A DNA stretch of 6,023 nt from Flemingiibacterium sp045600005 (lineage in GTDB: Bacteria > Bacillota > Clostridia > Oscillospirales > CAG-272), in contig JAZRXB010000291.1 in NCBI GenBank assembly GCA_045600005.1, positions 1 to 6,023 of the forward strand. The letters are read 5' to 3'. Below are positions 4,543 through 6,023 of this stretch, in pieces. Position 1 is the first letter of the stretch, and the number at the start of each line of letters is the position of its first letter. The notes under the pieces are model-generated. The model worked only from the letters and a program-made list of their open reading frames with translations, made no database searches and had not been told where the DNA came from. The position numbers were made by a program, and so were the translations under genes.

Positions 4543-5982
4543 ATGAAAAAACAGCTGTCCTTCGCGCTTGCCCTCTGTCTGATGTCCGGCATGGTTTCCT
4601 GCGGGAATACGCCCGTCTCTCCGTCCAATGAAACGAAGCCGGTCGAAACGACCGCGCCTGACCCGCATCCCCTGCTGTCCGCGCTTCCAGACGCCGATTT
4701 CGGCGGATACGATTTCCGTATCTGCGGCGAGATTCAGAAAGACCACTACGAGGTCGAGGAGCAGACCGGCGAGGTCGTCGACGACGCGGTGTGGAGCCGC
4801 AATTCCTCGGTTTCGGAACGCTACAACGTAAAGCTCACCTATCAGCTCGTCGAATGGAAAAAGGGACCCGATCTCATCAAAAACAGCGTCATGGCAGGCG
4901 ACAACGCCTTTGATCTTGCGACCTGCACCCACCTGTATCTCGGCGGACTGCTGACCTCCGGCTGTTTCCTTGACTGGAACACGATCCCGAACGTCGATCT
5001 CACAAAGCCTTACTACACCGCCGCCGCCAATGAGACCTATTCGCTCGGCGACAAGACCATGCTGCTGTTCGGAGACTTCATGGACTCGAACCTGACCAAA
5101 TGCTGGGTCTACCTCTTCAACAAGCGCCTTGCCGACGAATACAGGCTCGGCGACCTCTACGAGACCGCCCGGTCGGGAAAATGGACGTATGATTTCCTGC
5201 GTAAATCCATCATGGATCTGCACAGCGACCTTGACGGCAACACCGTTTTTGACAAGCACGACTTCTATGGTCTGATCACCGACATCTACGCCGCCGTCGA
5301 CGCCTACGCCCGCTCGTTCGGCTTCACTGCGATCACGAAGGACGAAAATAATCTGCCGAAGCTCGACTTCTGGCGCGAATCGACCGCCGACGCCTATCAG
5401 AAGCTCTATGACCTCTACTACAACACGCCCGGTCTGTTCGTCCACGAAGGCTCCGGCATGGAAAACCTCGCCACCTTCGCCGAGGGCAACAGCGTTTTCA
5501 CGACCGCTCAGATCGCCTTTCTGAACAAAGAAGAACTGCGCAATATGGCGGACGACTACGGCATTCTTCCCTATCCGAAGCTGAACGAGACCGACGACAT
5601 TTACGCGACCTTCCTGTCGGGAACCTATTCGGCGCAGATGATCCCGTCCAGTGCGCCCGCATCCTCGCTGGAACGGACCGGTATCCTCACCGAAGCGCTC
5701 AACGCCTACTCGCATGAGCTGGTCTTCCCCGCGCTCTACGACGTTTCGATCAAGAACAAGGCGGCGCGCGACGCGGAATCGGTCGAAATGCTTGACCTTG
5801 TCGTCGCCGGACGGCGCTATTCCTTCGATTCGCTTGACGAACAGAAATTCAAGCTCTCGCCAGTCTGTGTGCTGCGGAACAACATCCAGAAAAACGTTGA
5901 AAGCATCGCGTCCTACTATGAAGCGAACCGCGCCTCCTGCGAGGGATGGATCACCTCGATGATCGAAGCGGTGCAGAACTGA
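4543..5982 (+). CDS. Extracellular solute-binding lipoprotein of an ABC carbohydrate importer
   Basis: A 479-residue membrane-anchored binding protein expected to capture a sugar or oligosaccharide outside the cell and hand it to an ABC permease. Residues 1-19 form a lipoprotein signal peptide (MKKQ basic end, hydrophobic stretch, then 'GMVSC') with Cys20 as the lipidated residue. A Pro/Thr/Ser-rich tether follows (21-43). The mature domain begins 'LPDADFGGYDFRICGE' (48-63) with 'EEQTGEVVDDAVWSRNSSVSERYNVKL' (72-98), an arrangement I recognise from large clostridial extracellular solute-binding proteins near glycan-degradation genes. 'DLDGNTVFDKHD' (229-240) matches an EF-hand-like calcium loop, with Asp or Asn at loop positions 1, 3, 5, 9 and 12. 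The end 'IASYYEANRASCEGWITSMIEAVQ' is typical. The start is set by AGGGGA at 4530-4535, and the gene shares an operon with the dehydrogenase. No permease gene follows within the window, so the transporter partners must be elsewhere or downstream. The ligand is unknown. Confidence 0.88.
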   Translation: MKKQLSFALALCLMSGMVSCGNTPVSPSNETKPVETTAPDPHPLLSALPDADFGGYDFRICGEIQKDHYEVEEQTGEVVDDAVWSRNSSVSERYNVKLTYQLVEWKKGPDLIKNSVMAGDNAFDLATCTHLYLGGLLTSGCFLDWNTIPNVDLTKPYYTAAANETYSLGDKTMLLFGDFMDSNLTKCWVYLFNKRLADEYRLGDLYETARSGKWTYDFLRKSIMDLHSDLDGNTVFDKHDFYGLITDIYAAVDAYARSFGFTAITKDENNLPKLDFWRESTADAYQKLYDLYYNTPGLFVHEGSGMENLATFAEGNSVFTTAQIAFLNKEELRNMADDYGILPYPKLNETDDIYATFLSGTYSAQMIPSSAPASSLERTGILTEALNAYSHELVFPALYDVSIKNKAARDAESVEMLDLVVAGRRYSFDSLDEQKFKLSPVCVLRNNIQKNVESIASYYEANRASCEGWITSMIEAVQN

Positions 5983-6023
5983 CCCGCCGCCGAAACAAAA
6001 AATGCGCCCGGTTTCATGCTCCT
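5983..6023. other. Intergenic tail, possible first half of a terminator
   Basis: The 41 nt after the lipoprotein stop contain no coding signal. An A-tract (5997-6002) followed by TGCGCCCGG resembles the left arm of an A-tract/T-tract hairpin like the one at 2721-2750, but the right arm would lie beyond the window, so this cannot be confirmed. Confidence 0.3.

Noticed and set aside
4480..5715. A long open frame (411 codons) on the minus strand opposite the solute-binding lipoprotein
   Set aside because: Valine-, glycine- and arginine-rich translation with no recognisable domain and no ribosome binding site or promoter that I can see. The plus strand holds a convincing lipoprotein with signal peptide and family motifs. 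GC-rich codon use creates such antisense frames.

Overview
The window reads as a GC-rich chromosomal segment of an anaerobic, probably gut or rumen, member of the Clostridia (Oscillospirales or Christensenellales-like). The lineage is an inference. It rests on strong purine-rich Shine-Dalgarno sites 7-9 nt before each start, sigma-A type promoters, a glycyl-radical activase fragment (a strictly anaerobic enzyme class), a solute-binding lipoprotein of a type I associate with Clostridia, and an intergenic hairpin repeat that resembles ones I recall from Oscillospirales genomes. All coding capacity is well explained, and I see no CRISPR array, tRNA, rRNA, transposase or phage gene.

Left block (about 1-2750, plus strand): the 3' end of a glycyl-radical-enzyme activating protein, then a complete FAD-dependent oxidoreductase (start 328, not the upstream GTG at 298), then a sialate-O-acetylesterase-like SGNH hydrolase whose start overlaps the oxidoreductase stop by 7 nt. 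Short gaps, the overlap and the lack of internal promoters indicate one operon. It ends at a perfect 13-bp hairpin terminator (2721-2750) that has both an A-tract and a T-tract and so could serve both converging transcripts.

Middle (2751-3788): a short multi-hairpin repeat-like element lies between the terminator and the end of an AraC-family regulator on the minus strand. The regulator diverges from the right block. The 165-nt divergent intergenic region has two near-consensus promoters back to back, with a tandem direct repeat of about 20-21 bp period between them. The repeat ends just upstream of the -35 of the rightward promoter, which is the usual place for an AraC-type activator site.

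Right block (3789-5982, plus strand): an NAD-type short-chain dehydrogenase and, 25 nt later, a lipoprotein solute-binding protein of an ABC carbohydrate importer. The last 41 nt may be the first arm of another terminator.

Taken together, the window looks like part of a carbohydrate or polyol catabolic locus: capture of a sugar-like solute at the membrane, intracellular de-acetylation and oxidation, and control by an effector-sensing AraC protein. The substrate cannot be named from this sequence. I found no clear evidence of a wholly new system; the most informative targets are the divergent control region and the unassigned oxidoreductase-esterase pair.
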